6,897 nt of DNA, from positions 1 to 6,897 of the forward strand of contig JALTYD010000014.1 in the NCBI GenBank assembly GCA_027046525.1. The letters are read 5' to 3'. The notes under the pieces were generated by a model. That model did no database searches and was not told where the DNA came from. It saw nothing but the letters and a program-made list of their open reading frames with translations. Each line of letters starts with the position of its first letter. Positions within the stretch are counted from its first letter, which is position 1. This DNA comes from Pyrodictiaceae archaeon (GTDB lineage Archaea > Thermoproteota > Thermoprotei_A > Sulfolobales > Pyrodictiaceae). The position numbers and the translations under genes were made by a program. Positions 5,381-6,897 of this stretch are shown in pieces.

Positions 5381-6897
5381 AGGAGAGCCTCTATGTATAT
5401 TCTCTTCTTCTCCTCGCTTACTGGCTTAGTAAAGCTACTAACGATTAATGCTGCTAGAGCATTGAATCCTAGCCCTATAGTACCTGCTACTGCTGGGTGA
5501 TAGCCAGGTAGTCCTAGCCATTCATAGAAGGGGAATCTATTAGTTAGTAGGACGTTTACGAAGATACCGATAATAAGCCCAGTGATAGCACCTGCTTTTG
5601 TGATCCACTGCCTCTTTGTAGGAAATACTGCTTGGAGTACAGGTACTAGGAATTGTAGACCACCGCTAGCACTCAGAGCTACAAGGTCGAAGATGAGTCC
5701 TGGTTTTTTGACAGTAAAGTACCATGCTATTAGACCCCATATGATTATAAGTATTCTACCAACAGCTACAAGTCTATTCTCGTCAGCCTTCGGGTCTATA
5801 TACCTCTGGTAGATATCTCTTGTTAGCACCATAGATGTAGCTCCTAGCAGGCTATCTAGAGTACTCATTGCTGCACTAGCTGCTCCAGCTAGTAGGAAGC
5901 CAGCAAAGACAGCTGGTGTTAATGTATATATCATGTGTGCCATAACTGCATCTCTACTACCGTATGTCTTTATTAGAGTATCTATGAATCCAGGCTCTAG
6001 TAGTACTCTACCACCTATTTCTAAGCCAGTAGCATTAAATACAGCTGCTGCTAATCCTACTAGTCCTGCAGGTATATAGTAACTACTAACGTATAACGCC
6101 ATACCGACAGTACTTACTCTAATAACATCTGTTCCTCTAGCTGAGTAGTATCTCAGCCACATATGTGGTAGTAGTATAACACCTATACTGAATACTATCA
6201 TGAAGCTGAATGTTAGATCAACACCCCAGTTCATAGTAAGTAGTTTTGGGTTAACATCTCTAACACTATCCATTAGAGCTCCTATCCCTGGGAAGAACTT
6301 GTAGGCTATGTATAGACCAGCAGCCCATACACCAATATACATCCATACTCCTTGTAGTGCATCTGTCCAGAATGCAGCTCTATGACCTCCAACTACTAGG
6401 TAGATTATAGTAACACCCATAAAGAATAAACTAGCTAGCTCGAATGGAATATTGCCTGCACTTCCTACACTCAGTACAATTCCTAGACCTATTGCTTGTA
6501 CTACCATGTAGGCTATAACGAATATAGCCATTATAATTGCAGTAATAAGTCGTAGAGCTTCGCTCTCATAGTAATCAGCTAGCAAATCTGCTGGCGTAAT
6601 ATGTTTCCTCTTCTTACCTATTAGGTAGAATCTCTTACCTAGTATATAGCCTGATACTGCAGCTAGAGGTGTCCAGAGTGCTGAGCCTACCCAGAAACTA
6701 ATACCAGATTTCGAGAATACTGCAACACTAGTCAGGAATGCAAAGGCGCTATGGTATGTTGCTGCTAGTGTCAAGAATAGTACGAAGTATCCTACTCTTC
6801 TACTTACTAGGAAGAAGTCTTCGATGGTTCGCTGGAACCTCCTCCACGCAATATATCCTAGACCGACTACTACAAGACTATAGACTATGATAATACC
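5371..6897 (-). CDS. Sodium:solute symporter, SSS family (5' end beyond window)
   Basis: This is a secondary transporter of the SSS (PutP/SGLT) family, expected to couple uptake of an organic solute to Na+ (or H+). The frame stays open from 6774 to the window edge and adds 41 family-typical residues including IEDFFLVSRRVG (25-36), so the gene is cut and not started at the TTG at 6774. In the visible 508 residues about 13 membrane spans can be seen, the usual number. The signature GGHRAAFWTDALQGVW lies at 170-185, and ASAAMSTLDSLLG (340-352) carries the Ser-Thr pair (345-346) that aligns with the sodium-site residues S340/T341 of PutP. The first helix of the core contains LAATYHSAFAF (44-54). 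Only about ten residues should be missing. The substrate cannot be deduced. It is probably not functionally tied to the MoxR cluster, since a terminator-like element intervenes. Confidence 0.95.
   Translation of the reverse strand, partial: GIIIVYSLVVVGLGYIAWRRFQRTIEDFFLVSRRVGYFVLFLTLAATYHSAFAFLTSVAVFSKSGISFWVGSALWTPLAAVSGYILGKRFYLIGKKRKHITPADLLADYYESEALRLITAIIMAIFVIAYMVVQAIGLGIVLSVGSAGNIPFELASLFFMGVTIIYLVVGGHRAAFWTDALQGVWMYIGVWAAGLYIAYKFFPGIGALMDSVRDVNPKLLTMNWGVDLTFSFMIVFSIGVILLPHMWLRYYSARGTDVIRVSTVGMALYVSSYYIPAGLVGLAAAVFNATGLEIGGRVLLEPGFIDTLIKTYGSRDAVMAHMIYTLTPAVFAGFLLAGAASAAMSTLDSLLGATSMVLTRDIYQRYIDPKADENRLVAVGRILIIIWGLIAWYFTVKKPGLIFDLVALSASGGLQFLVPVLQAVFPTKRQWITKAGAITGLIIGIFVNVLLTNRFPFYEWLGLPGYHPAVAGTIGLGFNALAALIVSSFTKPVSEEKKRIYIEALLEA

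Noticed and set aside
5582..5812. Plus-strand open frame of 76 codons opposite the symporter
   Set aside because: It is antisense to conserved transmembrane coding sequence, with no family pattern.
1..6897. Many short TAGTAG/CTAGTA runs that look repeat-like
   Set aside because: They are not tandem arrays with a fixed unit and spacer, so there is no CRISPR or satellite. They follow from the CTAG bias and from Leu/Val/Ser codons. No tRNA or rRNA gene or insertion-sequence end was found.

Overview
The window looks like chromosomal DNA of an AT-rich archaeon, most likely a hyperthermophilic crenarchaeote (Thermoproteota, Desulfurococcales-like). This is inferred from an archaeal UPF0200-family kinase, Arg coded almost only by AGA/AGG, frequent ATA (Ile) and CTA (Leu) codons, common GTG/TTG starts, GAGG or GGTG Shine-Dalgarno (SD) motifs before internal genes, and TATA-like boxes with little or no leader before first genes. 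I cannot name the species. The tetranucleotide CTAG is strikingly abundant, about 125 copies by eye.

All supported genes are on the minus strand, so the window reads right to left. At the right edge (5371-6897) is a sodium:solute symporter (SSS family) whose reading frame runs off the window, so its first residues are missing. It ends in a small hairpin and T-run. A 112-base gap with two TATA-like boxes follows. Next comes a run of six genes: a UPF0200 P-loop kinase (4674-5258), a DUF4129 membrane protein (4107-4658), a DUF4350 membrane-anchored protein (3155-4120), a MoxR AAA+ ATPase (2183-3097), a DUF58 protein (898-2169) and an unrecognised polytopic membrane protein (171-908). Genes are separated by 13-57 bases or overlap. 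A TATA-like box in the 57-base gap before moxR suggests a second transcript start. The first 170 bases are intergenic, with a weak terminator-like element and possibly the first 11 codons of another minus-strand gene.

The MoxR, DUF58, DUF4129 and DUF4350 genes form a recognised but poorly understood cluster found in many archaea and bacteria. MoxR is presumed to be a cytoplasmic ATP-driven chaperone or remodelling factor. DUF58 is a membrane-anchored partner with a von Willebrand A-like region. DUF4350 and DUF4129 place one domain outside the membrane and one inside. The polytopic protein would be the integral membrane component. The inferred picture is a membrane complex matured or remodelled by MoxR; its substrate cannot be read from the sequence. 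Local peculiarities are a degenerate metal-site motif in DUF58, three clustered N-glycosylation sequons in the short outer part of the DUF4129 protein, and a possible disulfide in DUF4350.
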